The position numbers and the translations under genes were made by a program. The notes beneath the pieces are model-generated. The model had not been told where the DNA came from, ran no database searches, and was given only the letters and a program-made list of their open reading frames with translations. This document shows, piece by piece, positions 8,046 to 17,103 of a DNA stretch of 64,000 bases (position 1 is the first letter of the stretch; each line of letters starts with the position of its first letter). The DNA comes from Pseudomonas frederiksbergensis (GTDB lineage: Bacteria; Pseudomonadota; Gammaproteobacteria; Pseudomonadales; Pseudomonadaceae). The stretch is from NCBI RefSeq assembly GCF_001952935.1, contig NZ_CP018319.1, forward strand, positions 5,600,001-5,664,000, read 5' to 3'.

Positions 8046-8792
8046 ATGAAGTCGCTTGGTCGTATTGCGTTGGTCACGGGTGGTATGGGTGGGATTGGCA
8101 CTGCGATTAGCCAGCGCCTGTACAAGGAAGGATTCAAGGTCATCGTGGGCTGCAGCTCCGATTCCGCCCGCAAGAAAGAATGGATGGCGAGCCAACAGGA
8201 GGCGGGTTATCAATTCGAATGCATCTATGGCGACATCACCGATTGGGAATCAACGCGCAAAGCGTTCGAAATGGCACGTGAGCAATTCGGCCCGATCGAT
8301 GTATTGGTCAACAACGCCGGGATCACGCGTGATGCGTCCTTTCGCAAGCTGACGCCCGAAGACTGGAACGCGGTCATCGGCACCAACCTCAGCGGCCTGT
8401 TCAACACCACCAAACAGGTGATTGAAGGGATGCTGACCAAGGGCTGGGGCCGGGTCATCAACATCTCCTCGATCAACGGTCAGCGCGGCCAGTTCGGTCA
8501 GACCAACTACAGCGCGGCCAAGGCCGGCATCCATGGTTTCACCATGGCCCTGGCGCGGGAAGTATCCGGCAAGGGCGTGACCGTCAATACCGTTTCCCCA
8601 GGCTACATCCAGACCAGCATGACCGCGGCCATTCGCCAGGACATTCTCGACACCATGATCGCGGCCACACCGGTCGGGCGTCTCGGCCAACCAGAAGAAA
8701 TCGCCTCCATCGTGGCCTGGCTGGCTTCCGATGAATCGGCCTACAGCACCGGGGCCGACTTCTCGGTCAACGGCGGCATGAACATGCAATAG
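8046..8792 (+). CDS. phaB: acetoacetyl-CoA reductase
   Basis: Short-chain dehydrogenase that reduces acetoacetyl-CoA to (R)-3-hydroxybutyryl-CoA, normally with NADPH, the second step of PHB synthesis in the cytoplasm. Seen: cofactor motif TGGMGGIG (residues 11-18), NNAG (89-92), catalytic Ser142, Tyr155 and Lys159 (YSAAK), and the family ending VNGGMNMQ. The 248-residue length is typical of PhaB. The ATG at 8046 is chosen over the longer frame because AAGGAAGAG precedes it and the family starts here. It is followed 57 bases later by phaA. Confidence 0.95.
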   Translation: MKSLGRIALVTGGMGGIGTAISQRLYKEGFKVIVGCSSDSARKKEWMASQQEAGYQFECIYGDITDWESTRKAFEMAREQFGPIDVLVNNAGITRDASFRKLTPEDWNAVIGTNLSGLFNTTKQVIEGMLTKGWGRVINISSINGQRGQFGQTNYSAAKAGIHGFTMALAREVSGKGVTVNTVSPGYIQTSMTAAIRQDILDTMIAATPVGRLGQPEEIASIVAWLASDESAYSTGADFSVNGGMNMQ

Positions 8793-8849
8793 ACCTGTCA
8801 GGGCATGGACGCCCTGCTTTCGCTCGACAACATCTTAATGAGGTCACGC

Positions 8850-10028
8850 ATGAACGAAGTCGTAATCGTTGCCGCTACTCGTACCGCCATTGGCAGTTTT
8901 CAAGGTGCCTTGTCCGCGATTCCAGCCACCGAGCTGGGCGCGGCGGTCATTCGCCGTTTGCTGGAAGAGACCGGTCTGGACGGCTCGCAGATCGATGAAG
9001 TGATCCTCGGCCAGGTACTCACCGCAGGCTCGGGGCAAAACCCGGCACGCCAGACGGCGATCAAGGCCGGCCTGCCCCACACCACCCCTGCCCTGACCCT
9101 GAACAAGGTCTGCGGCTCGGGCCTCAAGGCGGTCCAATTGGCGGTCCAGGCCATCCGTTGTGGCGACGCCGAACTCATCATTGCCGGCGGTCAGGAAAAC
9201 ATGAGCCTGGCGCCTTATGTTCTGCCCAAGGCCCGTACCGGTTTGCGCCTGGGTCATGCGCAACTGCAAGACAGCGTGATTCAGGACGGTTTGTGGGACG
9301 CCTTCAACGACTACCACATGGGCATCACCGCCGAGAACCTGGCGCAAAAATACGAACTGAGTCGCGAAGACCAGGACGCTTTCGCCGCGGCCTCGCAACA
9401 GAAAGCCGCTGCTGCCATCGAAGCAGGCTACTTCAAGCGTGAAATCACCCCGATCCTGATCCCTCAGCGCAAGGGTGAGCCGCTGGTCTTCGACACCGAT
9501 GAACAGCCGCGTCCGGGCAGCACCCTGCAAGCGCTGGGCAACCTCAAACCCGCGTTCCAGAAAACCGGCAGCGTGACCGCCGGCAACTCGTCGACCCTCA
9601 ACGACGGCGCCGCCGTGCTGTTGCTGGCCAGCTCCGCCAAGGCCCTGGCCCTCGGCTTGCCGGTACTGGCGCGGATCAAGGCTTACGCGAGCGCTGGCGT
9701 GGACCCCTCGATCATGGGCATCGGCCCGGTCCCGGCCACCCGCTTGGCATTGACCAAAGCCGGCTGGAGCCTGGACGACCTCGACCTGATCGAAGCCAAT
9801 GAAGCGTTCGCCGCGCAATCACTGGCCGTTGGCAAGGAACTGGGTTGGGACACCAGCAAGGTCAACGTCAACGGTGGCGCGATTGCCCTGGGTCATCCGA
9901 TCGGCGCATCAGGCGCGCGAATCCTGGTGTCGCTGTTGCACGAACTGATTCGTCGCGACGGAAAAAAAGGCTTGGCTACGTTGTGCATCGGTGGCGGCCA
10001 GGGTGTCAGCCTGGTCATCGAGCGCTAG
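8850..10028 (+). CDS. phaA: acetyl-CoA C-acetyltransferase (beta-ketothiolase)
   Basis: Biosynthetic thiolase condensing two acetyl-CoA to acetoacetyl-CoA, the first step of PHB synthesis. Catalytic residues are visible: Cys88 (NKVCGSG), His349 (GHPIGASG) and Cys379 (CIGGGQG). The 392-residue length matches PhaA. The ATG at 8850 (MNEVVIVAATRTAIG) has a GAGG site; an ATG at 8805 would add an atypical leader. It sits between phaB and phaC, but a strong terminator-like hairpin follows at 10061-10093, so phaC may receive less transcript than phaBA or have its own promoter. Confidence 0.95.
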   Translation: MNEVVIVAATRTAIGSFQGALSAIPATELGAAVIRRLLEETGLDGSQIDEVILGQVLTAGSGQNPARQTAIKAGLPHTTPALTLNKVCGSGLKAVQLAVQAIRCGDAELIIAGGQENMSLAPYVLPKARTGLRLGHAQLQDSVIQDGLWDAFNDYHMGITAENLAQKYELSREDQDAFAAASQQKAAAAIEAGYFKREITPILIPQRKGEPLVFDTDEQPRPGSTLQALGNLKPAFQKTGSVTAGNSSTLNDGAAVLLLASSAKALALGLPVLARIKAYASAGVDPSIMGIGPVPATRLALTKAGWSLDDLDLIEANEAFAAQSLAVGKELGWDTSKVNVNGGAIALGHPIGASGARILVSLLHELIRRDGKKGLATLCIGGGQGVSLVIER

Positions 10029-10060
10029 AAGAAACACAGGACTGCTTGCTTGACTGCTGA

Positions 10061-10093
10061 CGCGGCGCCGAAGTCCGGCGCCGCGGTTTTTTT
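10061..10093 (+). terminator. intrinsic terminator-like hairpin between phaA and phaC
   Basis: A perfect 10-bp GC stem (CGCGGCGCCG at 10061-10070 with CGGCGCCGCG at 10076-10085), a 5-base loop and then seven T residues. It sits 33 bases after the phaA stop and 34 bases before the phaC start, in the direction of the operon. Confidence 0.8.
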
Positions 10094-10126
10094 CTGCCCG
10101 GTTTACTGATGTGGGCAAGGAGTTCC

Positions 10127-11830
10127 ATGGACAACAACGCGCATACCTTCAACACCTTCTGGTCAGGCCAGGTTCCGTTCATTGCCTCCTTTGCAGTGCA
10201 ACAGCTACGTCTCTGGGTCAGCACCAATCCGTGGTTTACCGGCCAGGACTACAACGCGTGGTTTGACCTGCCGCGCAGCACCCTGGACAGCCTTCAATCG
10301 GACTACCAACAGCAATGGGGCGCACTCGGCCAGCAACTGCTGACCGGTCAGCCATTCAGCTTCGAGGATCGGCGTTTTGCCAGCGGCAACTGGAGCCAGC
10401 CCCTGTTCGGCTCGCTCGCTGCGTTTTATCTGCTCAACGCCGGGTTCCTGCTCAAGCTGCTGGACAAGTTGGCGATCCCGGACAAAAAACCGCGCCAGCG
10501 CCTGCTCTATCTGGTGGAACAAGCCATCGCCGCCGGCGCGCCGAGCAATTTCCTGGCGAGTAATCCGGATGCGTTGCAACGTGTCGTCGATACCCAGGGC
10601 AGCAGCCTCCTCACCGGCCTGTTGCACCTGGCCAGCGACCTGCAAGAAGGCAAGATGCGCCAGTGCGACGCCGGTGCATTCAAAGTCGGTGTCGATCTCG
10701 CCAACACCCCTGGTGAAGTGGTGTTCGAGAACGAACTGTTCCAGCTGATTCAGTATTACCCGCAAAGCGAAACCCAATACCGGCGCCCGGTGTTTGTCGT
10801 GCCGCCGTCCATCAACAAGTACTACATTCTCGACTTGCGCCCGGACAACTCGATGGTTGCCCATCTGTTGAAACAAGGGCATCCGGTGTTTCTGATGTCG
10901 TGGCGCAACTTCGACCAGGAGCACGCCGCCACCACTTGGGATGACCTGATCGAAACCGGCATCATCAAAGGCCTGCAAGTGACCCGCGAGATCAGCGGCG
11001 AGCAACGGCCCAATTGTGTCGGCTTCTGCATTGGCGGCACCTTGTTGAGTTCGGCGCTGGCGGTCCTGGCGGCGCGCGGCGACCGCGAGATTGGCAGCGT
11101 GAGCCTGTTGACCACCTTCCTTGACTACCTCGATACCGGTCCTATCGACATTTTTGTCGACGAACAATTGGTGGCCTACCGCGAGCGCACCATCGGCGGC
11201 CAGGATGGGCCCATCGGCCTGTTCAAGGGCGAGGACATGGGCAATACCTTCTCGCTGCTGCGGCCCAACGACTTGTGGTGGAACTACAACGTCGACAAAT
11301 ACCTCAAGGGCCAGAAACCGATCCCCCTCGACCTGCTGTTCTGGAACAACGACAGCACCAACCTGCCGGGCCCGATGTACTGTTGGTATTTGCGCCACAC
11401 CTACCTGCAGAACGACCTGAAATCCGGTGAGCTGGACTGTTGCGGGGTCAAGCTGGACCTGCGCGCCATTGATGCTCCGGCGTACATCCTCGCCACCCAC
11501 GACGATCACATCGTGCCGTGGCGAAGCGCTTACGCCAGCACCGAGTTGCTCTCCGGGACCAAGCGTTTTGTGCTGGGCGCATCAGGGCATATCGCCGGGG
11601 TGATCAACCCGCCGGCCAAGGAAAAACGCCACTACTGGACCAACAACCGGGTCACCAAAAATCCGGAAACCTGGTTCAAGAACGCCCAGCAACATTCCGG
11701 TAGCTGGTGGAATGATTGGTTCGTCTGGCTGGCTGAACAGTCCGGCGAACGCCAGCCCTCGGTGCTGCACACCGGCAACGCGCAATACCCGGCAATCGAG
11801 TCGGCGCCGGGGCGTTATGTGATGCAGTGA
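10127..11830 (+). CDS. phaC: class I poly(3-hydroxyalkanoate) synthase
   Basis: Polymerises (R)-3-hydroxyacyl-CoA, chiefly 3-hydroxybutyryl-CoA given the phaB and phaA neighbours, into granule polyester. An N-terminal PhaC domain (about 60-240) precedes the alpha/beta-hydrolase core. The triad is Cys301 in GFCIGG, Asp460 in DDHIVPW and His488 in SGHIAG. The 567-residue length fits class I. The ATG at 10127 is chosen because AAGGAG lies just upstream; an ATG at 10109 would add six residues and lacks such a site. A palindromic repeat follows the stop. Confidence 0.95.
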   Translation: MDNNAHTFNTFWSGQVPFIASFAVQQLRLWVSTNPWFTGQDYNAWFDLPRSTLDSLQSDYQQQWGALGQQLLTGQPFSFEDRRFASGNWSQPLFGSLAAFYLLNAGFLLKLLDKLAIPDKKPRQRLLYLVEQAIAAGAPSNFLASNPDALQRVVDTQGSSLLTGLLHLASDLQEGKMRQCDAGAFKVGVDLANTPGEVVFENELFQLIQYYPQSETQYRRPVFVVPPSINKYYILDLRPDNSMVAHLLKQGHPVFLMSWRNFDQEHAATTWDDLIETGIIKGLQVTREISGEQRPNCVGFCIGGTLLSSALAVLAARGDREIGSVSLLTTFLDYLDTGPIDIFVDEQLVAYRERTIGGQDGPIGLFKGEDMGNTFSLLRPNDLWWNYNVDKYLKGQKPIPLDLLFWNNDSTNLPGPMYCWYLRHTYLQNDLKSGELDCCGVKLDLRAIDAPAYILATHDDHIVPWRSAYASTELLSGTKRFVLGASGHIAGVINPPAKEKRHYWTNNRVTKNPETWFKNAQQHSGSWWNDWFVWLAEQSGERQPSVLHTGNAQYPAIESAPGRYVMQ

Positions 11831-11843
11831 CAGTGTCGGCCTT

Positions 11844-11969
11844 GTGGCGAGGGAGCTTGTCGGAACGCCGCACCGTCCCGCTTGAGTGCGCAGCGCTCAC
11901 AAAAATCGGTATGGATATCAGATTTTTGGGGCCGCTACGCAGCCCAGCGGGAGCGAGCTCCCTCGCCAC
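11844..11969. repeat. intergenic palindromic repeat, GTGGCGAGGGAGC family
   Basis: Imperfect inverted repeat with outer arms GTGGCGAGGGAGCTTG and CGAGCTCCCTCGCCAC and inner arms around a CGCAGC core. It lies between phaC and the convergent tRNA-Sec gene. Related copies are at 21265-21432, 23661-23798 and 42275-42388. It may serve as a transcript end. Confidence 0.7.
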
Positions 11970-12011
11970 GGGTTCTCGCTGACTCAAGACGATTTGAAGT
12001 GAATCAGAAAA

Positions 12012-12107
12012 CGGCGGAAGGCAGCCGGAGTCGAACCTGCCCGGGAACGGATGCCGTCCCCAACCGGGTTTGAAGCCCGGCCGCGCCACCGGGCGCGATT
12101 GCCTTCC
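12012..12107 (-). tRNA. selC: tRNA-Sec (anticodon TCA)
   Basis: Selenocysteine tRNA. An 8-bp acceptor stem (GGAAGGCA with TGCCTTCC), a long variable arm, the T-arm GGTTCGACTCC and the anticodon TCA (complement of 12071-12073) in the context CTTCAAA all match bacterial selC. It begins 6 bases after the selB stop, so it is probably co-transcribed. After the discriminator G the genome reads CCG rather than CCA, so the CCA end would have to be completed after transcription. Confidence 0.96.
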
Positions 12108-12113
12108 TTGAAA

Positions 12114-14021
12114 TCAGTAATCGGTGCGTTGGGCCAGGGCATTGTCGAGGCGCAGATGGCGCTTGTCGCCAAACCGTCGCGTCAGGCCGATCCGGTCGAA
12201 GTATTCGAGAATCTGGATGCTGCGCTTGCGACCCAGGCCCACGGCATCACGAAACGCCGAGACCTGAATCACCGGGTTTTGCGCGGCCAGTTGCACAAGC
12301 ATAGCCGCCAAACGGCGGATCATCGTGTCGGTGTAGAACAGGTCACGGACGACTTGATGCAGCAATCCCAACCTCGCCATTTTGCACAACAGCAAACGCA
12401 CGGCCGCCTCGTCATGGCCAATGTCGCGCACCCACGGCGGAGCAAAACCAGCCTGTTCGAACAACGGTTGCAAGTGCTGCCACAGGGCTTCGTCGGCTTC
12501 GCTTAAACGCACTTGATGGTCAGGCAAATGCAGCCATGGTCCGCTGGCGGCAAGGGCACCGCTGGCGAGCAACTCGTCGAGCAGGCTGATGAACGTCGGA
12601 CGCTCCAGCGCTGTGCCGCTGAACCGCCGCAGGCGATCCCGGTCCGGGCCCATTTGATCCGGTTCCAGTTGATGAAAACGGGCGAGGTGGTCCAGCAACG
12701 GCGCTTTCAGCGCGTCCCAGCGGGCCGCACTGAACAGCAACGGGCCTTGGCGGGTGTCGATCAGGCGCACGTCATCGGGCAAAACCCAGGTGTTGCGGGG
12801 GCGGTTGAACTGACGCTCCAGACGCCGCGGGTCGAACCCGGTGTCGCTGTTGGCCAATAACGCCGGCAGGATCTCCTCCAACGCATTGCCTGTGGCGAGG
12901 GCATGTAACTGCGCCAACCGTTCGGGGCTGCGGCGTTGTCGGGTCGGTGCAAACGGGTCGAGCACCCGCGCGCCGCCAAGGGTGCGTTGGGCGCTCTGGT
13001 CCCGCAGGATCAATGGATCGCCCTTCACGACCTGTACCGGCGCGTTCAACAGCAGCTGCGCGAACATCCGCTCACTCGGCAAAAGGCGGGAGCCTTCCAG
13101 CAATGCCACCCGGCCGGTGACATCCTGAGTTCCCACGTGAACATGCACAGGCTGAAAGTGCTCGAAGGCTTTGGGTTCGCTGGCCAACAATTGCAGGTCG
13201 ATATCCACTCGTTGGGTCGGCGCGTACAGCCACTCGGCCGACAGCCACTGACCGCGATGGATCTGCTCCAGGGCCAAGCGTTCGCCACTCAGGTTCAACG
13301 CGACGCGCTGTCCGGCCATTGCGATCTCGGCCGCCCGATTCTGCGCATGCAGCCCGCGCACGCGAACGGGTTTGCCCCGCGGGCCGAGCATCAGCGTATC
13401 GCCCACGGCCACCACGCCAGACAACGCAGTGCCGGTCACCACGATACCGACGCCGGCGACGCTGAAGGCACGATCGATCGCCAGGTGAAAACCGCCAAGG
13501 GTGCTGCGTTGAAGCACTTCACGTTGCGCCGCGAGCAAGGCCTGTCGCAACGTCTCGACGCCCTCCCCGGTCACACTCGACAGCGCAATCTGCGGCGCGT
13601 CGGCATAAGGCCCCGGTGCCAACAGCGTCTGGACCTGATCGCGAACGGCTTGCACTCTGGACGGTTCGACCCGGTCGCATTTGCTGATCGCCACCAGCGC
13701 CCGAGGGATGCCCAGCAGTTCAACGATGGCCAGGTGTTCGCGAGTCTGCGGCATGACGCCATCGTCGGCCGCGACCACCAGCAACACCAGATCAATGCCC
13801 TGGGCCCCCGCCAGCATGTTGTGGGTGAAGCGCTCATGACCGGGCACGTCGATAAAACCGGTCAAGGGCGCATGGGATTCCAGTGCCGCGTAGAGGTAGC
13901 CGAGGTCGATGGTCATGCCGCGTTCACGCTCTTCCCGACGCCGGTCGCCGAGCAGGCCGGTCAGTGCCTGGAGCAAGGCCGTCTTGCCGTGGTCGATGTG
14001 CCCTGCGGTGCCGACGATCAC
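12114..14021 (-). CDS. selB: selenocysteine-specific elongation factor SelB
   Basis: GTPase that brings Sec-tRNA-Sec to the ribosome at UGA codons marked by a SECIS hairpin. EF-Tu-like G domain: P-loop GHIDHGKT (residues 7-14), DVPGHERF (G3) and SKCD (G4), followed by beta-barrel domains. The C-terminal half holds the winged-helix repeats that bind SECIS RNA. From the GTG at 14021 the protein has 635 residues and begins MIVGTAGHIDHGKT as expected. This start overlaps the selA stop in GTGA, indicating translational coupling; a longer frame (MAGATRSD...) lies inside selA and is rejected. Confidence 0.96.
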   Translation of the reverse strand: MIVGTAGHIDHGKTALLQALTGLLGDRRREERERGMTIDLGYLYAALESHAPLTGFIDVPGHERFTHNMLAGAQGIDLVLLVVAADDGVMPQTREHLAIVELLGIPRALVAISKCDRVEPSRVQAVRDQVQTLLAPGPYADAPQIALSSVTGEGVETLRQALLAAQREVLQRSTLGGFHLAIDRAFSVAGVGIVVTGTALSGVVAVGDTLMLGPRGKPVRVRGLHAQNRAAEIAMAGQRVALNLSGERLALEQIHRGQWLSAEWLYAPTQRVDIDLQLLASEPKAFEHFQPVHVHVGTQDVTGRVALLEGSRLLPSERMFAQLLLNAPVQVVKGDPLILRDQSAQRTLGGARVLDPFAPTRQRRSPERLAQLHALATGNALEEILPALLANSDTGFDPRRLERQFNRPRNTWVLPDDVRLIDTRQGPLLFSAARWDALKAPLLDHLARFHQLEPDQMGPDRDRLRRFSGTALERPTFISLLDELLASGALAASGPWLHLPDHQVRLSEADEALWQHLQPLFEQAGFAPPWVRDIGHDEAAVRLLLCKMARLGLLHQVVRDLFYTDTMIRRLAAMLVQLAAQNPVIQVSAFRDAVGLGRKRSIQILEYFDRIGLTRRFGDKRHLRLDNALAQRTDY

Positions 14022-15442
14022 GCTAGGGTGCCTGCAATCTGATCGAGTTGCGCCAGCCACGCTGGCTCATCGTCCAGTTGCCGCAGGTCCAGCCACAACG
14101 CATCGTCATCAATGCGCCCGATTACCGGAATCGGCAACGCTCGCAGGGCAGCTTCCAGGCCATGCAGCTGCCGTCCACGAAGACGTTTGGAGACGTGCGG
14201 TCGCAGGCATAACGCGGCACTGGGCAATCGCGCCACCGGTTGGCTGCCGCTGCCGATCATCCCCAACGCCAGTACTGCGCTGACGCTCCAGTCATCGCCC
14301 AGGATTTTAGCCAGCGAGGGTTGCAGGCGCTCAGCCTGGGCGAGGATGTCCGCCTGCGGTCGGGTCAACAGGCGCAAACTCGGCAGCCGCTCAGCCAGAC
14401 GTTCAGGGTCGCGGTACAAGCCCAACACCGCTTCGAGGGCAGCGAGGGTCAGTTTGTCGACCCGCAAGGCGCGTTTGAGTGGGTTCTTCTTGATCTTCGC
14501 GATCAGGTCTTTGCGGCCGACAATCAACCCGGCCTGTGGGCCACCCAATAGTTTGTCGCCACTGAAGGTGACGATGTCAGCGCCATCGCTCAGCGCCTGG
14601 CGCACCGTTGGTTCGGCGGGCAAGCCCCAGCGCGTCAGGTCCAGCAGGCTGCCGCTGCCGAGGTCTTCAAGCAATGGCAAACCGTGTTGATGCGCGAGTA
14701 GCGCCAACTCGGCGGTCGGCACCCGCGCGGTGAAGCCTTCGATGTTGTAGTTGCTCGCATGGACGCGCATCAGCAAACCGCTACGTGGGCCAATGGCCGC
14801 CTCGTAATCCCGGGCATGAGTGCGATTGGTGGTGCCGACTTCGTGGAGCCTGACCCCGGCCCTGGCCATGATGTCGGGAATGCGGAAGGCGCCACCGATT
14901 TCGATCAATTCGCCCCGGGAAATGATGCCTTCCTTGCGCGCGCCCAGACTGTTGAGCGCCAGCAACACCGCAGCGGCGTTGTTGTTGACCACCGTCACCG
15001 CCTCGGCGCCGGTCAGCTCGCGGATCAAGCCTTCGATCAGGTCATCACGGTCGCCGCGCTGGCCGCTGTTTAGATCGAATTCCAGGTTAAGCGGATAGCG
15101 GGCCGCCCTTTGCACCGCTTCGATGGCTTCCTCCGGCAACAACGCTCGCCCCAGATTGGTGTGCAGCACCGTGCCGGTGAGGTTGAACACCCGGCGCACA
15201 TTGCTGCGATGCTGAAAGGCCAAGCGTTCACCCGCCCTGCCCGCCAACGCTTCAGGCGCGATTTCAATGGCGTCGAGTTGCCCTGAAAGCACCGGTTCAC
15301 GCAAGTCATCGAGCAATTGCCGCAGGCTGGCCAGCAGGGCGTCACGCCCGTAACGCTCGGCCAATGGCTGACAGGCGCGATGACGCAGCAAGCTGTCGAT
15401 TGAAGGCAGCCGCAGGGTTGAGCTGGCGGATCTGGAAGACAT
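14018..15442 (-). CDS. selA: L-seryl-tRNA(Sec) selenium transferase SelA
   Basis: PLP enzyme that converts Ser-tRNA-Sec to Sec-tRNA-Sec with selenophosphate. The PLP-binding Lys297 is in SGDKLLGGPQAG; NLTGTVLHTNLGRALL (about 87-102) and RVHASNYNIEGF are family hallmarks. 474 residues from the ATG at 15442, preceded by GGGAG; an upstream TTG (15457) in the same frame has no better site. It lies 76 bases after fdhE and overlaps selB by 4 bases. No selD was found in this window, so selenophosphate synthesis is encoded elsewhere. Confidence 0.96.
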   Translation of the reverse strand: MSSRSASSTLRLPSIDSLLRHRACQPLAERYGRDALLASLRQLLDDLREPVLSGQLDAIEIAPEALAGRAGERLAFQHRSNVRRVFNLTGTVLHTNLGRALLPEEAIEAVQRAARYPLNLEFDLNSGQRGDRDDLIEGLIRELTGAEAVTVVNNNAAAVLLALNSLGARKEGIISRGELIEIGGAFRIPDIMARAGVRLHEVGTTNRTHARDYEAAIGPRSGLLMRVHASNYNIEGFTARVPTAELALLAHQHGLPLLEDLGSGSLLDLTRWGLPAEPTVRQALSDGADIVTFSGDKLLGGPQAGLIVGRKDLIAKIKKNPLKRALRVDKLTLAALEAVLGLYRDPERLAERLPSLRLLTRPQADILAQAERLQPSLAKILGDDWSVSAVLALGMIGSGSQPVARLPSAALCLRPHVSKRLRGRQLHGLEAALRALPIPVIGRIDDDALWLDLRQLDDEPAWLAQLDQIAGTLA

Positions 15443-15518
15443 CAGGCGCTCCCGCAAACGTTGACCGTCGCGCCTGAGTGTAGCTGCTGAGCTCGGAGGG
15501 ATAGCTTAAAGGGATAGC

Positions 15519-16445
15519 TCAGTCACCTCCCGGTGCCAGCAACAGATTAGGCGCCGGACGCTGGTAGCCTTCCTGCTCCAGGCGCATGTCCAGCAGAAGG
15601 CTGGTCAGGTCTGTGGAGAGCGCTTCGGCCTCGGCGTCGTTTTCCAGGTAAAGCAGTTTCAGGTAGCTGCGGCAGCCGGGGCAGACCTCCGCGCGTATGG
15701 GTGCCTGATTGGCGGCGTGACGGTCGTCATCGAGGCTTACGTATTCAAGGCCTTTGCTTTGTTCGCAATACACGCATTTGACCCGCACCACATGCCATTC
15801 GCAGGCACACAGCGAGCACACCAGATACCGCAAGCCGTTGTACTTGCCGCGGTGTCGAATCACCCCGGCCATGGCCGGCGAACCGCAGGCCGGGCATTGG
15901 CTGAGGCTGTCACCGGGTTTCAACGCAAGGTCCGGTGTGCTCAGCAACCAATGACTCCAGGCCACTTGCAACGCCGCGCCGAGAAACGGCACCACCGCGG
16001 CGGGCAGCAAGGTGAACTGGCCGCTGACCAGCGCAATCGCCCAGGCCTTGCGCTGCCCGACGTTGGCGCTGCGCAACATCGCCACGGCTTTTTCCACGGC
16101 CGGTTGCGGCGGTGGCTGGTAACACTGCAACAGGGCTTCGAGGTAAGGCAGCCAATGGTCTTCGCGCACCAGGCTGTCGGCAGCGAACGGCGGCAAGCCG
16201 TGTTGCTGGCACACGCGCAGACGTTCGGGATCGGGCATGGCGGTGACGGGCGGGTCGTCCATCAGTCCCTGCTGCACGTGGCACAGGCCGGTCACCAGCC
16301 GCAGGTAATCGGCCAGCGGATGGCCGTCGACCAGACGCTCCAGGCGCAAGGCGCGCAAGGTGAACAGGTTGTTCGGGGGCAGGTGCAGGAACGGCGGCGA
16401 ACTCGCCGCCGCTTCGATCTCGCCAGGCTCAAGAATCGTCGCCAA
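15519..16445 (-). CDS. fdhE: formate dehydrogenase accessory protein FdhE
   Basis: Rubredoxin-like maturation factor needed for active respiratory formate dehydrogenase. Four CxxC pairs are visible: C184-C187, C210-C213, C224-C227 and C255-C258, expected to bind iron. Length 308 fits the family. The start is a TTG at 16445 (MATILEPGEI), with AAGGAT just upstream and the fdnI stop 4 bases before it. Its place between fdnI and selA matches the Pseudomonas aeruginosa order fdnG-fdnH-fdnI-fdhE-selA-selB. Confidence 0.94.
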   Translation of the reverse strand: MATILEPGEIEAAASSPPFLHLPPNNLFTLRALRLERLVDGHPLADYLRLVTGLCHVQQGLMDDPPVTAMPDPERLRVCQQHGLPPFAADSLVREDHWLPYLEALLQCYQPPPQPAVEKAVAMLRSANVGQRKAWAIALVSGQFTLLPAAVVPFLGAALQVAWSHWLLSTPDLALKPGDSLSQCPACGSPAMAGVIRHRGKYNGLRYLVCSLCACEWHVVRVKCVYCEQSKGLEYVSLDDDRHAANQAPIRAEVCPGCRSYLKLLYLENDAEAEALSTDLTSLLLDMRLEQEGYQRPAPNLLLAPGGD

Positions 16446-16449
16446 GGGG

Positions 16450-17103
16450 TTATCCTTTTTTGTTGATCGGCCGGTCGGGGTGCTCGTCGCGGGTCACTTC
16501 GCGGTACCAGAGTTCATGGTGTCTCCTCGCCCAGGCGCGGCTGACCCAGCCATGCGTCATGGCGCTGACCGCCCCCCTGATCCAGATGCCGGCATAGATG
16601 TGAACGATGATGCTCAGCACCAGGATCAAACCCGCCAACGCATGCAGCAGCATGGCCCAACGAATGCTGGTGATGCCGAAGTACTCGCTGAAATATTCGC
16701 GCCAGATCACCAAGCCGCTGAACAACAGCACCAGCATGCATATCAGCAAAATCCAGAACAGCAGCTTTTGCCCCGGGTTGTACTTGCCGATCGCGGGCAC
16801 GCCTTCTTCTTCGTTGCGGATCACCCGCCCGACACGTCGCAGCCACAAGCGATCGTTAGTGATAAAAATGTTCGCCCGGAAAAATTGAATCACCAAGCCC
16901 AGGAACAGGACGAACATCACCACGCCCATGAACGGATGCAGAATGCGCGTCCACGGCCCACCGCCAAACAGGTTGCTCAGCCAGAACAGTGCCGGGTGGA
17001 ACAACGCCAGCCCCGACAGTGCCGCCATCAAGAAGAAAATCGCCACCAGCCAGTGATTGGTGCGCTGGTTCGAGGTGTAGCGCAGGATCTGTCTGCGGAT
17101 CAT
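16450..17103 (-). CDS. fdnI: formate dehydrogenase-N gamma subunit, cytochrome b556
   Basis: Membrane anchor that passes electrons from the beta subunit to quinone through two b hemes. Four membrane helices are visible (about residues 17-40, 54-75, 113-133 and 149-172), with likely heme-ligand His residues in TNHWL, LHPFMG, LLHALAG and IVHIYAG. Length 217 matches FdnI/FdoI. The ATG overlaps the fdnH stop (ATGA, 17100-17103). The C-terminal tail is charged and presumably cytoplasmic. Confidence 0.95.
   Translation of the reverse strand: MIRRQILRYTSNQRTNHWLVAIFFLMAALSGLALFHPALFWLSNLFGGGPWTRILHPFMGVVMFVLFLGLVIQFFRANIFITNDRLWLRRVGRVIRNEEEGVPAIGKYNPGQKLLFWILLICMLVLLFSGLVIWREYFSEYFGITSIRWAMLLHALAGLILVLSIIVHIYAGIWIRGAVSAMTHGWVSRAWARRHHELWYREVTRDEHPDRPINKKG

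Noticed and set aside
10205..11509. 434-codon open frame on the minus strand
   Set aside because: Antisense to phaC; explained by codon bias.
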